A DNA stretch of 64,000 nucleotides. Source: Lentzea jiangxiensis. GTDB lineage: Bacteria; Actinomycetota; Actinomycetes; Mycobacteriales; Pseudonocardiaceae. The translations under genes and the position numbers were made by a program. The DNA is taken from the NCBI RefSeq assembly GCF_900104175.1, contig NZ_FNIX01000010.1:164181-228180 (forward strand), in the 5' to 3' direction. The notes beneath the pieces are model-generated. The model was not told the origin of the DNA and searched no databases. It was given only the letters and a program-made list of their open reading frames with translations. Positions 1 through 10,262 of the stretch are shown here, one piece after another (the first letter of the stretch is position 1; every line of letters begins with the position of its first letter).

Positions 1-15
1 ACGTAAGTTCTGACC

Positions 16-573
16 ATGAGGTTGTTCGCGCCGGGTGAGGTCGTGGTGCGGCGCGAGGTGCTGCACGGCAAGGTCTGGTCGGAGATGCCGACCAGGGTCG
101 TCGTCGACGAGCCGGGGCTGTTCGCCGTGTTCGTGGAACCGGGCACGAAGCTCACCTACCCGAGCCACCACCACCCGCACCCGTGGGACAAGCCGGACCG
201 CGGCTTCTGGCGCGGTCACGGCAAGCTCATGCTGCACCGCCCGCAGGACGCCTACTCCGTCGACCTGTTCTGGAAGGGCGCGGACCGGGTCTTCGGCAAC
301 TACTACCTGAACCTGCAGGCGCCGTACCGCCGCGTCGAGGACGGCTTCGAGACGCTCGACCACGCCCTCGACTACACCGTCGCCCCGGACGGCACCTGGC
401 AGCAGCGCGACCTCGACGAGTTCGAGGAGCAGGTCGCGTCGGGCAAGTACTCCGCGCAGGAGGCCGAGGAGATCCGGGCCGAGGCCGTGAAGATCGAGAA
501 GATGCTGGTGTCCGGTGAAGTCTGGTGGGACCCGGCCTGGGCGGACTGGCGACCGGAAGCGGTGTGGCGGTGA
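16..573 (+). CDS. DUF402 / FomD-like protein
   Basis: 185-aa cytoplasmic protein of the DUF402 (FomD barrel) family, whose members are small metal-dependent nucleotide phosphohydrolases. A His cluster (SHHHPHP, residues 50-56) is followed by a beta-rich core with GNYYLNLQAPYRR and DYTVAPDG, then the typical C-terminal acidic helix (DLDEFEEQVASGKYSAQEAEEI) in which an acidic residue precedes the helical tail. Its stop overlaps the GTG of the next gene by 4 nt (GTGA), so the two are probably translationally coupled. The substrate cannot be told from sequence. The start ATG is only 15 nt into the window, so the promoter is not visible. Confidence 0.8.
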   Translation: MRLFAPGEVVVRREVLHGKVWSEMPTRVVVDEPGLFAVFVEPGTKLTYPSHHHPHPWDKPDRGFWRGHGKLMLHRPQDAYSVDLFWKGADRVFGNYYLNLQAPYRRVEDGFETLDHALDYTVAPDGTWQQRDLDEFEEQVASGKYSAQEAEEIRAEAVKIEKMLVSGEVWWDPAWADWRPEAVWR

Positions 574-1157
574 AGGTCCGGCCGCTGACCTTCGACACGC
601 TCGTCGCCGAGATCGCCGGCCGGGTGTCGGAGCTCGACGGACGGGTGCGCGTCCTGGTCGACGGCGCGCCCGCCGCCGCACCGGGCGCGCTCGCGGACGC
701 CGTCGTCGAACCCCTGCGCGCCCTGGGCCGTGCGGTGCGACGGGTGTCCCTGGAGGACTTCCTGCGACCGGCGTCGGTGCGGCTGGAGCACGGCCGCACC
801 GACTCGTACTCGTACCGGCACGACTGGTTCGACTACCAGGGCCTGCAACGCGAGGTGCTCGACCCGGCGGTGGACGGCAGGGTGCTGCCGTCGCTGTGGA
901 ACGCCGCCACCGACCGGGCGAGCCGCGCCGAGTACGTCGACCTGCCGGAGAACGGCGTCGTGCTCGTCGACGGCACCCTGATGCTCGACCGGTGGCTGCC
1001 GGCCGAGCTGACCGTGCACCTGTGGCTCTCCCCCGGCGCGTTGAAGCGCAAGACGGCCGAGGAGTGGACGCTGCCCGCGTTCGACGACTACGAGCCGGTC
1101 GCGGACCTCTTCGTGCGCTACGACCACCCCGGACGGCCCGGTCTCGTCGAGTCGTGA
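570..1157 (+). CDS. uridine-kinase-like P-loop protein, degenerate Walker A
   Basis: About 195 aa, fold of the uridine kinase/phosphoribulokinase group. The first beta strand (VRVLVDG) leads into a position where GxxGxGK(S/T) is expected, but the sequence reads GAPAAAPGAL, so the catalytic Lys and Ser/Thr are absent. Downstream parts resemble nucleoside kinases: SLEDFLRP (the DxF region after strand 2), a tyrosine-rich stretch YSYRHDWFDYQ, and a Walker-B-like VVLVDGTLML. GTG 570 overlaps the upstream stop as GTGA and was chosen over GTG 564 or 525 for that reason. It may bind but not phosphorylate its ligand, or act as a partner of the DUF402 protein; that is inference. Confidence 0.7.
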   Translation: MKVRPLTFDTLVAEIAGRVSELDGRVRVLVDGAPAAAPGALADAVVEPLRALGRAVRRVSLEDFLRPASVRLEHGRTDSYSYRHDWFDYQGLQREVLDPAVDGRVLPSLWNAATDRASRAEYVDLPENGVVLVDGTLMLDRWLPAELTVHLWLSPGALKRKTAEEWTLPAFDDYEPVADLFVRYDHPGRPGLVES

Positions 1158-1202
1158 ACCACTCCCGCCCCCGCGGACATAACGGGGCAGAGAGGAGGGT
1201 CC

Positions 1203-1748
1203 GTGACCGACGAAGAACTGTGGGGACAGGTCCGGGCCGGTGCGAGCGAGGCGTTCGGGCAGCTGTTCGAACGCCACGCCCAGGCCGTGTTCGCCTACTG
1301 CCTGCGCCGCACCGGCACGTGGGCGGTCGCCGAGGACCTGGTGTCCGTGGTGTTCCTGGAGACGTGGCGCAAACGCGCGTCAGTGGTGGTCGAGGGGTCC
1401 CTGCTGCCGTGGCTGTACACCGTCGCACTGGGCGTCACCCGCAACCACCAACGCGCCCGCACGCGGTACAAGGCCGCTCTGGGCAAGGTTCCGCCGCAGC
1501 ACGCGGACGACGACCACGCCGATGACGTCGCACGGCGGGTGGACGCCGAGGCGAGGACGCGGGCGGTGATCGCGGAACTGGAGAAGCTGCCCGCCGGGGA
1601 CCGGGAGGTGCTGGAGATGTCCGCGTGGTCGGACCTGAGCCAGGCGCAGATCGCCCGGGTGCTCGGCATCCCGGTCGGCACGGTGAAGTCCCGGCTCGCT
1701 CGCGCGCAGCGCACCGTGCGCGGCGCACTGGTGAAGGAGGCGCTGTGA
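1203..1748 (+). CDS. ECF RNA polymerase sigma factor (sigma-70 family)
   Basis: 181 aa, the usual ECF length. Sigma region 2 occupies about residues 8-75 (AFGQLFERHAQAVFAYCLRRTG, then AEDLVSVVFLETWRKR) and region 4 about residues 120-175 with helix-turn-helix QAQIARVLGIPVGTVKSRLARA. The GTG start at 1203 follows a strong ribosome binding site (GAGGAGGG, about 5 nt upstream). The stop overlaps the next gene by 4 nt (GTGA), which is the classic sigma/anti-sigma arrangement. It would direct core polymerase to a small regulon, probably after a cell-surface signal relayed by the downstream membrane protein. Confidence 0.93.
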   Translation: MTDEELWGQVRAGASEAFGQLFERHAQAVFAYCLRRTGTWAVAEDLVSVVFLETWRKRASVVVEGSLLPWLYTVALGVTRNHQRARTRYKAALGKVPPQHADDDHADDVARRVDAEARTRAVIAELEKLPAGDREVLEMSAWSDLSQAQIARVLGIPVGTVKSRLARAQRTVRGALVKEAL

Positions 1749-2470
1749 ACATCACGCCGGACATCCCGCACCTGGACCCGATTCGGCTCCAGGTGCGCAA
1801 GCACGCGCTGCTGAACGAGGTCAGCGCGAAGCCGTCCCGCCGGTGGTGGCGCTTCGCAGTGCCCTCGACGGCTCTCGTGGCCGCCGTCGCCGTGACGCTG
1901 GTGCTGTGGACGCCGACGAACCAGGACGCCTCCGCGTCGTGGACCGCCGAACCGAGGGCGCCCGTCGACCTGGCGCCCATGATCGCGGCGTGTGGGAAGA
2001 CGCTCGACCAGATGGACGCGGAGCGCGGACTGGAGGGGCGTCCGGTCTGGCCGGCCCCGCGTGAGGTGGCGGTCACCGACCAGCGCGGCGACATGACGAT
2101 GGTGGTGTTCACCGGTCCGCAGTCCGAGGCGCTGTGCTGGGGAACACCGAAGGACGTCGGAATGAGTGCCCACGGCAGCGTTGAGGAACGCGAGCCGCTC
2201 GGCGACCGCCTGTTCGCCGACCTCGCCCCGCGAATCGGCATGACGGAGGTGAGCGGCGGCACCAGCACGACCATTCTGACCGGCCGGGTGAGCCCGAAGG
2301 TCGACAAGGCGGTCATCGTCACCGAGGACGCGCTGGAGGTGACCGCGAGCCTCGGCAACGGCTGGATCGTCACGTGGTGGCCGAGCCGGGGCAAGCCGAA
2401 GGAGGTCAGGCTCTACGACGGAGCAGGCGTCCTGCTGGAGACCGCCCCCGTTCCCGTCAGGTCCAGGTAG
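1745..2470 (+). CDS. membrane-anchored protein, putative anti-sigma partner
   Basis: 241 aa. A short cytoplasmic N-terminus of about 35 residues (LDPIRLQVRKHALLNEVSAKPSRRWWR) precedes one transmembrane helix (about residues 39-57) and an extracytoplasmic domain of about 180 residues with two Cys. No zinc-binding HxxxCxxC anti-sigma motif is visible, so the assignment rests on topology and on the GTGA overlap with the sigma gene. Many actinobacterial ECF genes are followed by such a membrane protein. Alternative: a sigma-dependent target gene of unknown function. Confidence 0.65.
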   Translation: MNITPDIPHLDPIRLQVRKHALLNEVSAKPSRRWWRFAVPSTALVAAVAVTLVLWTPTNQDASASWTAEPRAPVDLAPMIAACGKTLDQMDAERGLEGRPVWPAPREVAVTDQRGDMTMVVFTGPQSEALCWGTPKDVGMSAHGSVEEREPLGDRLFADLAPRIGMTEVSGGTSTTILTGRVSPKVDKAVIVTEDALEVTASLGNGWIVTWWPSRGKPKEVRLYDGAGVLLETAPVPVRSR

Positions 2471-2480
2471 TCTGCAAGGC

Positions 2481-2765
2481 ATGTGGCGGCCGGAGACCAA
2501 GCAGCGGGCAGTGCTCGCGCTCGCGGTCTTCCTGCCCGCCCTCTACGCCTTCACGCTGTTCTCATCGCCCACCGAGGTCGTCGCGGCCGTGACCGCGCTC
2601 GCCCTCGTGTTGATCGTGGTCGTCGCGCTGGTGCCGCTCTCGGTGGCACCGGCGCGGTCGCTCTCGATCCGCGAACGAGCCCAGCGCACGGCACAGTTGC
2701 GCCTGCGAAACCCCGACGCCGCAGGCAGGGCCCGTCCCCGAGCACCGGGATGCCGGACGTTCTGA
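2481..2765 (+). CDS. small two-helix membrane protein (DUF6412-like)
   Basis: 94 aa with two predicted membrane helices (about residues 10-28 and 33-57) and a basic, Arg-rich cytoplasmic tail. It lies 40 nt upstream of the YidC-like insertase. As I recall, small proteins of this kind (DUF6412) commonly precede short YidC homologues in actinobacteria; I have not verified the family match. No catalytic motif is seen. An AAGG stretch 4-8 nt before the ATG is the likely ribosome binding site. Confidence 0.6.
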   Translation: MWRPETKQRAVLALAVFLPALYAFTLFSSPTEVVAAVTALALVLIVVVALVPLSVAPARSLSIRERAQRTAQLRLRNPDAAGRARPRAPGCRTF

Positions 2766-2805
2766 CACGTCCGCACGTCCCGACTCAAGACGGAGGAACA
2801 ACCCC

Positions 2806-3423
2806 TTGTTCGCTGACCTGGGCGCTGCCCTGGCGAGCTTCGGCACGCCCGCGCTCGCCATCGTCCTGTTCACCATCGTCGTGCGGCTCGCGCTGCACCC
2901 CCTCTACCGCGCGGCCGTGCGCGGCGAGAAGGCCAAGGCCGAGCTCGCACCCGAGATCCAGAAGTTGCAGAAGAAGTACGGCAAGGACCTGGTGCGGTTC
3001 TCGGAGGAGTCGCAGAAGGTCTACAAGCGCAACGGCGTCTCGATGTTCGCGGGCATGCTGCCGATGCTCGCGACCGTCCCGTTCTTCATGGTCGTCTACC
3101 AGGTGGTCACGACTCCGAACCCGTTGCTGGACGGGACGATTTTCGGGGTGTCGCTGAGTGCTCACTTCATGAGCAGCTTCGCGTGGGTGTTCTTCGTGCT
3201 GTTCGGGCTGCTCGCCGTCGTCGCCTACCTGACCGTGAAGTGGCAGCAGTCGCGGATGACCGCACCGCCCCAGCCGGGGTTCATGACGGGACTGGTGAAG
3301 GTGCTGCCGTTCGGGACGATCCTGGTGGCGGCCTACCTGCCGCTGGCCGCCGGGCTGTACCTGCTCACCACGACGACGTGGACGATCGCGGAACGGGCGC
3401 TGCTCTACCGCATCCTGAGCTGA
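2806..3423 (+). CDS. YidC/Oxa1 family membrane protein insertase
   Basis: 205-aa short YidC homologue. The first helix (about residues 10-30, PALAIVLFTIVVRLALHPLY) carries the conserved Arg of the hydrophilic groove, followed by a charged cytoplasmic hairpin (residues 33-70, KAKAELAPEIQKLQKKYGKD) and helices around residues 86-105, 120-145 and 160-190. It inserts small membrane proteins with or without SecYEG. It lacks the long periplasmic P1 domain and the C-terminal basic tail of the main actinobacterial YidC, so it is probably a second, specialised insertase. TTG start preceded by GGAGG about 10 nt upstream. Its 3' end overlaps the convergent PucR gene by 19 bp. Confidence 0.88.
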   Translation: MFADLGAALASFGTPALAIVLFTIVVRLALHPLYRAAVRGEKAKAELAPEIQKLQKKYGKDLVRFSEESQKVYKRNGVSMFAGMLPMLATVPFFMVVYQVVTTPNPLLDGTIFGVSLSAHFMSSFAWVFFVLFGLLAVVAYLTVKWQQSRMTAPPQPGFMTGLVKVLPFGTILVAAYLPLAAGLYLLTTTTWTIAERALLYRILS

Positions 3424-4922
3424 AGCTGGGCCACGAGGCGCACGAGCGGGTCGTCCAGGTCGAGGCCGCTCTCCTTGGCCCGCTTGAGCCGGTATCTCAA
3501 CGTGTTCGGGTGCACGTGCAGTTTGTCCGCCGCGGCGCGCACGTCACCCAACGCGTCGAGGTAGGCCAGCAGCGACTTGGCGAGTTCCGGGTCGAGCGCG
3601 TCGATGCGCGGGTCCCTGATGCGCGGGTTGTCCTGCAACAGCGCGAGGATCTCGCTCACGAGGACCTGCGAACGCACGTCGGCGAGCGTCGCCACCTCGG
3701 CGTCGAGGTCGCGGGCCATCGCGTCGAGCACGCGTTCGGCCTCCTGCCGGGAGACCTGCGCGTCGTCCAGTGTGGACACCGTGGAGCCGACGGCCGCCTG
3801 GACGGACGTGTGCAGGTGCCGGCGGGCGGTGGTGACGATCTCCCGCGTCAGGTTCAGCAACTGGGCGTTCGGGGCGAGGTCCGGCAGCAGCACGTAGGTG
3901 CGGCCGCCGGACTCGCTGACCAGGGCGCTGCGCCGGTACGCGGCCGCGTGCACGGAGATCAGGCCGGTCATCTCGGCGCGGCGCAGCTCGTGCTCGCTGC
4001 GGTCGCCTTCGCCGCCCCGCAGGGCGAACACCACGACGGCGGCGGGCTTGCCGGGATCGGCGCCGATCTGGCCCGCGACGGTGGCGGCGTCCATCCGTCC
4101 GGTGAGCAACGCGGCGAGGAGGTTCTCGCGGAACCTCGACGTGGGCTGGTTGCGCTGCTGGATCAGGTGCGGGGCGGTGACGCGGGCGGCGCCGAGCAGG
4201 GCCCGTTCGGCCTGCTCGGTCAGCGGCTGGTCGCCCTCCTGCACCCAGATCGTGCCGAGCGGCTGGGCCCCGGCGTGGATGCCGACGGCGATGCGGCGGC
4301 GGATGCCGAGCTCCGGGCGCTCGTCGATCCGCACGACCTCCTCGCCCGAGCGGAGCAGGTTGTAGACGCCCCACTCGCGCAGCATCTTCAGGTACGGCTC
4401 GGGGCCCTGGCGGCCGAGGATCGACAGCCGGCGCAGCTCGTCGACCTCGTCGGAGGAGCGGGAGTAGGCGAGGACGCGGCTCGCGGTGTCCTCGATGCTG
4501 ACGATGCCGCCGGTCAGGGTGGCAATCGTTTGCGCGAGCGCGAACAGGTCGCCGAGGACCTCGCTGTCGTCGGTCGTGGTCGTCAGGACGCTCCGGGCGA
4601 GCGACTCCAGGTGGCCCCAGCGGACCTCGGGCCGGACCTCGAGCAGCGCCACGCCCGCGTCCGTCGCGGCCTGTTCGAGGGCCGGGGAGCTCTCCTTGAC
4701 CGCGACGGCCGCCGCTCTCGCCCGACCGGCGGCTCTGACCAGCGGCAGCGCTGCCCGGCCCCGTGCGCCGATGACCAGCGCGAGGTCGCCCGCGGAGACG
4801 TCCGGCGGGTCGTCCGGGTCCATGATCACGACGTCGCGCACGTCGACCTCCAGGCCGCCGGGGGCGACCTGGAGTTCCACGAGCGGGTCGCCCAGCGCGA
4901 TCAGGAGGTGGCGGAGGCTCAT
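3405..4922 (-). CDS. PucR-family transcriptional regulator, likely of proline utilisation
   Basis: 505 aa. The C-terminal PucR-type helix-turn-helix is clear (about residues 445-505: LDALGDVRAAADKLHVHPNTLRYRLKRAKES). The middle (about 280-400) resembles the GGDEF-like domain of the family, and the N-terminal half resembles the PucR ligand-sensing region. The gene is divergent from the P5C dehydrogenase/proline dehydrogenase pair, with a 129-nt shared intergenic region. From this position it probably activates the pathway in response to proline, as PucR-family proteins do in related actinomycetes; the inducer is inferred, not seen. Confidence 0.88.
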   Translation of the reverse strand: MSLRHLLIALGDPLVELQVAPGGLEVDVRDVVIMDPDDPPDVSAGDLALVIGARGRAALPLVRAAGRARAAAVAVKESSPALEQAATDAGVALLEVRPEVRWGHLESLARSVLTTTTDDSEVLGDLFALAQTIATLTGGIVSIEDTASRVLAYSRSSDEVDELRRLSILGRQGPEPYLKMLREWGVYNLLRSGEEVVRIDERPELGIRRRIAVGIHAGAQPLGTIWVQEGDQPLTEQAERALLGAARVTAPHLIQQRNQPTSRFRENLLAALLTGRMDAATVAGQIGADPGKPAAVVVFALRGGEGDRSEHELRRAEMTGLISVHAAAYRRSALVSESGGRTYVLLPDLAPNAQLLNLTREIVTTARRHLHTSVQAAVGSTVSTLDDAQVSRQEAERVLDAMARDLDAEVATLADVRSQVLVSEILALLQDNPRIRDPRIDALDPELAKSLLAYLDALGDVRAAADKLHVHPNTLRYRLKRAKESGLDLDDPLVRLVAQLQLRMR

Positions 4923-5051
4923 CGCCCGGAGGCCTTCAACACTGTTCGATCGTACATCTGACCTGGTGAACCTTGGTCAGTCGGACAACCGTGGCCAGGT
5001 CGCGCGGACTTACGGTGTGCGTACCGACGCTGATTCGAAGAGGAGTTGCGA

Positions 5052-6677
<1,626 letters not shown>

Positions 6678-6698
6678 ACCAGGCCCTCCCGAGTGAGG

Positions 6699-6733
6699 GG
6701 AACGTCCTTGCGCCACAAGCGTCCGGACGTTCC
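6699..6733 (+). terminator. intercistronic hairpin between pruA and proline dehydrogenase
   Basis: Inverted repeat GGAACGTCC (6699-6707) and GGACGTTCC (6725-6733), perfect 9-bp stem with a 17-nt loop. There is no following T run. It could be a weak terminator that lowers proline dehydrogenase expression relative to pruA, or an mRNA stability element. Confidence 0.5.
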
Positions 6734-6765
6734 TCCCACCTCCCACACCCCGAGGACGTGAACCT

Positions 6766-7689
6766 ATGTTGCGCTCCAGCCTCCTCCTGGCGTCCCGCAG
6801 CGCGGGTGCCCGCAAGCTCGTCGAGTCGACGCCGCTGACCCGGCCGGTCGTCGAACGGTTCGTCGCCGGAGCCGACGTCACCTCCGCGGTCCACGCGACC
6901 GCAGAGGTGCTCGCGGACGGCCGTCTGGTCACGCTGGACCACCTCGGCGAGGACACCGTCGAGGAGTCGCAGGCCACCGACACGGTCGAGGCGTACCTGA
7001 CCCTGCTGTCCCGGCTGGAGTCGCACGGGCTCACCGAGGGCGCCGAGGTGTCGGTCAAGCTGTCGGCCGTGGGCCAGTCGCTGCCGGTGGACGGCGAGAA
7101 GATCGCGCTGGAGAACGCGCGTCGCATCTGTGCCGCCGCCGCTGTCGTCGGCACGACCGTGACGCTCGACATGGAGGACCACACCACCACGGACTCCACG
7201 TTGAGCATCCTGCGCGAGCTGCGCGTGGACTTCCCGTGGGTCGGTGCGGTGCTGCAGGCCTACTTGAAGCGCACCGAGCAGGACTGCCGCGACCTCGCGC
7301 ACGCCGGATCGCGCGTGCGGCTGTGCAAGGGTGCCTACCAGGAGCCCGCTTCCGTTGCGTACCAGGACAAGCACGACGTCGACCTGTCGTACGTCCGCTG
7401 CCTGAAGGTCCTCATGGAGGGCCAGGGCTACCCGATGGTCGCCTCGCACGACCCGCGCCTGATCGCGATCGCGGCCGGCCTGGCCTCGGGGCGTTCGAAG
7501 GACTCGTACGAGTTCCAGATGCTGTACGGCATCCGGCCCGAGGAGCAGCGCCGCATCGCGTCCGAGGGCAACCGCATGCGCGTCTACGTGCCGTACGGCG
7601 ACGAGTGGTACGGCTACTTCATGCGGCGTCTCGCGGAGCGTCCGGCCAACGTGGCGTTCTTCGTGCGCTCGCTGCTCACGACGAGCTGA
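6766..7689 (+). CDS. proline dehydrogenase (FAD-dependent)
   Basis: 307 aa, the usual length of monofunctional proline dehydrogenases. Catalyses proline to P5C with FAD and passes electrons to quinone at the membrane. Family signatures: VRLCKGAYQEP (substrate/FAD-site Lys-Gly-Ala-Tyr), ASHDPRLI, FQMLYGI, and YVPYGDEWYGYFMRRLAERPAN near the C-terminus with the paired Arg residues that bind the substrate carboxylate. It acts before PruA although it lies downstream of it. Its 3' end overlaps the convergent ATPase gene by 14 bp. Confidence 0.95.
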   Translation: MLRSSLLLASRSAGARKLVESTPLTRPVVERFVAGADVTSAVHATAEVLADGRLVTLDHLGEDTVEESQATDTVEAYLTLLSRLESHGLTEGAEVSVKLSAVGQSLPVDGEKIALENARRICAAAAVVGTTVTLDMEDHTTTDSTLSILRELRVDFPWVGAVLQAYLKRTEQDCRDLAHAGSRVRLCKGAYQEPASVAYQDKHDVDLSYVRCLKVLMEGQGYPMVASHDPRLIAIAAGLASGRSKDSYEFQMLYGIRPEEQRRIASEGNRMRVYVPYGDEWYGYFMRRLAERPANVAFFVRSLLTTS

Positions 7690-10087
7690 GCGCCTCGACC
7701 GTTTCGAGGGCGAACCCCAGCTTCACCGGCTCACCCGCCTCGCGGAGGATCTCGACCGCGCGGTGGGTGAGCCGCAGTGCTTTGCCCACCTCGAACCCCG
7801 TCTCCGCGCAGAGCGCCCCGTAGATCGTGAGCGCGTCCGCGTAGCCGGGGTGCCGGTCGAGGTCGAGCCCGGTCAGGTGCCACAGCACCACGGCCGTGTG
7901 CGCCGTGTTCCTCGCTTCTTCCTTCCGTTCCGCAGCACGAAGCCGGCACACGTGCTGCTGCACGGCCGAGAGGTAGACCGTGGGCGGGGTCTTCGCCGTG
8001 ATGGCGCGGCAGACGTCGACGGCGAACTCGGACATCCGCAGCGCACGCACGTGGTGGTCCGATTCGGACAGCCGGCGTGCCGTGTCCTGCAACGCCGGAG
8101 CCAGCTCGTCGCCGAAGAACTCGACGAGCTGCGACGGCAGGCGGTCGCAGATGCCGAGGCACTCGTCGGCGGTGTGCAGCGCCTCTCCGTCCTGACCGCG
8201 CAGGAGCTGCTGCTCGACGAGCACGGCGAGGGCGACGACGAGGCCTGCCTGGTTCCGGACGACGTCCTCGGCGACCAGCTCCCGGTACACCTCGACGGCT
8301 TCCTCGGCCGCTCCGACGTCACCGACGACCTGGGCCACGGTGAGCAGGGCAGCGCCCACACCCCTGCGGTCGCCCGTCTCCCGCCAGAGCATCACGGCCT
8401 CGCGCGCGGTCAGTGCGGCCTCGACGTCGTCGGCCAGCTCCCGCAATGCCCGGCCGCGCCGCATCAACGCGTCGGCGAGGCCGGTGCCGAACGTGCCGGG
8501 GTTCGCGACGGCCAGGCGCCGGAACAGGCCGACGGCCTCCTGGAGCGACTCGCTCGCCGCCTCGGCCCTGCAGAGGTCGACGAACATGGTGCCGGCGGTG
8601 ACGAGGTTGCGGGCGAGCTCGGGTTCGAACCGCGGGTCCTCCTGGGCGAGCACCCGCCAGTTCGCGATCGAGAGCTGCATCGAGTCGGCGGCGTGCTGCT
8701 TCTGCCCCTCGACGTGGAAGCGGCGGGCCATCGCGGCGGCGACCCGCGCGAAGTCCGCGCGGAAGAGCGCCGGGTGGTTCGTGGCGAGTTCCTGGAAGAG
8801 CAGCGCGGCGCGGCTGATGGCGGTCATCGCGGCCTCGTCGCGGCCGAGCGCCTGGTAGCGGTAGCTGATCTGCTCCAGGGCGGCGGCGAGCTGCGGCACG
8901 GTCTCCGGGTCGTCGAGCGCGATCTCGTGCCAGAGCGCGATCGCCTCCTCGGAGACGGCGAGCACCTCGTCGCCCCGCTGGGCGTTGACCAGCCGCAGGC
9001 CCAGGTCGCCCAGCGCGTCCGCGAGCAGCGGCCGGTTCTCGCGGTCCTGCTCGACGAGCTCGCGGTAGCACCGCACCTCGGCGCGCGAGGCGTCGACGGA
9101 CTCCTGGCGCAGGCCGCACAGCATCGTGCGGGCGCTGAGCATCCCGTACATCTCGGCGCGTTCGAGGGTGCCGCCGGCGCGCTCGACCAGCCGTCGGGTG
9201 AGGATCGACGGGATCGCGTCGGTGGCGAAGCGCTCGTCGCGGAAGACCTGGCGGGCGATGGCCCCGACGGTGGCGGGCGACCCGATCTCGGCGGCGATCC
9301 GGAGGCTGTCTCGGGCCATGTCGCGCACGACCTCCGGCGTGCCCGTGAGGAGCTCGTCGAGCCTGGGCCTCAGGGCGGGCCAGCGCAGTGCCGCGCGGGC
9401 GAGCAGGTCGGGGTCCGGGTTGTCCGGCGTCGCCACCGCCAAGTGGTCCTCGGCGAGGCGCCCGGTCTCCGGACCGCCGTCGTGCTGGAGCAGCCGGCGG
9501 ACGAGCTGGGTGCGGTTCACGTCGCACGGGTCACCGCGGACGGCGGTCAGCGCGGCCATGTGCAGGTCGAGGACGGTCTCGTGCGCGATGTTCGGCGGCG
9601 GCTCGTCCGGTGCGGTCACGTCGAGCTGCTCGGCGAAGTGCCGGCAGGCCAGCGTGAACGACTCGGTCCGGTCCCCCATCGTCGGGGCGAGCTCGAGGTC
9701 GGTCACCTCGTGGTCGAAGTCGGCGATGCGCTGGCGGGTGGAGGACCACCACCAGCCCGTGGTCCGCGCGGCCAGCAGCACCCGCGTGCGCACCGGCCCG
9801 TGCCGGAGGGTGTCCTGCAGTCGCACGAAGACGTCGTTCCACGTCAGGCGGTCGGCGTCGTCGACCACCAGCAGCCTGCCGTGCGCCTCCTCGTCCCAGT
9901 GCTCGGCGACGTGCCGGAGGAGCCTGGTCTTGCCCGCGCCGGCCGGGGCGTGCAGCAGCAGGGACGCCTGGGCGGTGGGGCTGTCGCGCCAGAGCGCGAG
10001 CGCGTCCAGCTCTGGTTCTCTGCCGTGGAAGGGGACCACCTGACGGGTGGGATCCAGCAACGCGACGACGCTGAGTGCTCGGTCCAC
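7676..10087 (-). CDS. P-loop ATPase with long TPR-like helical repeats
   Basis: About 803 aa from GTG 10087; a GTG at 10132 in the same frame would add 15 residues, and neither has a strong ribosome binding site. Near the N-terminus VPFHGREPELDAL leads to a Walker A motif APAGAGKTR (about residues 48-56) and a Walker-B-like RLLVVDDADRL, the layout of STAND-type NTPases. About 500 residues of alpha-helical TPR-like repeats follow (repeated ALWHEIALDDPETV, LFQELATNHPALF, LFRRLAVANPGTF pattern). No effector or DNA-binding domain is visible. Such proteins act as signal-sensing scaffolds, regulators or defence proteins; I cannot choose. It is divergent from the polymerase gene. Confidence 0.75.
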   Translation of the reverse strand: MDRALSVVALLDPTRQVVPFHGREPELDALALWRDSPTAQASLLLHAPAGAGKTRLLRHVAEHWDEEAHGRLLVVDDADRLTWNDVFVRLQDTLRHGPVRTRVLLAARTTGWWWSSTRQRIADFDHEVTDLELAPTMGDRTESFTLACRHFAEQLDVTAPDEPPPNIAHETVLDLHMAALTAVRGDPCDVNRTQLVRRLLQHDGGPETGRLAEDHLAVATPDNPDPDLLARAALRWPALRPRLDELLTGTPEVVRDMARDSLRIAAEIGSPATVGAIARQVFRDERFATDAIPSILTRRLVERAGGTLERAEMYGMLSARTMLCGLRQESVDASRAEVRCYRELVEQDRENRPLLADALGDLGLRLVNAQRGDEVLAVSEEAIALWHEIALDDPETVPQLAAALEQISYRYQALGRDEAAMTAISRAALLFQELATNHPALFRADFARVAAAMARRFHVEGQKQHAADSMQLSIANWRVLAQEDPRFEPELARNLVTAGTMFVDLCRAEAASESLQEAVGLFRRLAVANPGTFGTGLADALMRRGRALRELADDVEAALTAREAVMLWRETGDRRGVGAALLTVAQVVGDVGAAEEAVEVYRELVAEDVVRNQAGLVVALAVLVEQQLLRGQDGEALHTADECLGICDRLPSQLVEFFGDELAPALQDTARRLSESDHHVRALRMSEFAVDVCRAITAKTPPTVYLSAVQQHVCRLRAAERKEEARNTAHTAVVLWHLTGLDLDRHPGYADALTIYGALCAETGFEVGKALRLTHRAVEILREAGEPVKLGFALETVEALSSS

Positions 10088-10262
10088 GCACCCATAGTCG
10101 GTCGCGGGTCCGGGGAAGGGTAGGGAGACCACACCATCGTGGTCTTTTCCCGTTTTCCTCCCACTCCGCCGCCCCCAGGGCTTGGAGCAGGTCCACCAGT
10201 CGGCGGCGGCCGGTTTTCAGCCTGGACTGAAACTGTCGGGGGTCGGTTGCACAATCTGAGGT

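Noticed and set aside
7763..10123. Plus-strand open frame of nearly 790 codons opposite the TPR ATPase
   Set aside because: Low-complexity shadow; the minus-strand frame has Walker motifs and natural composition.
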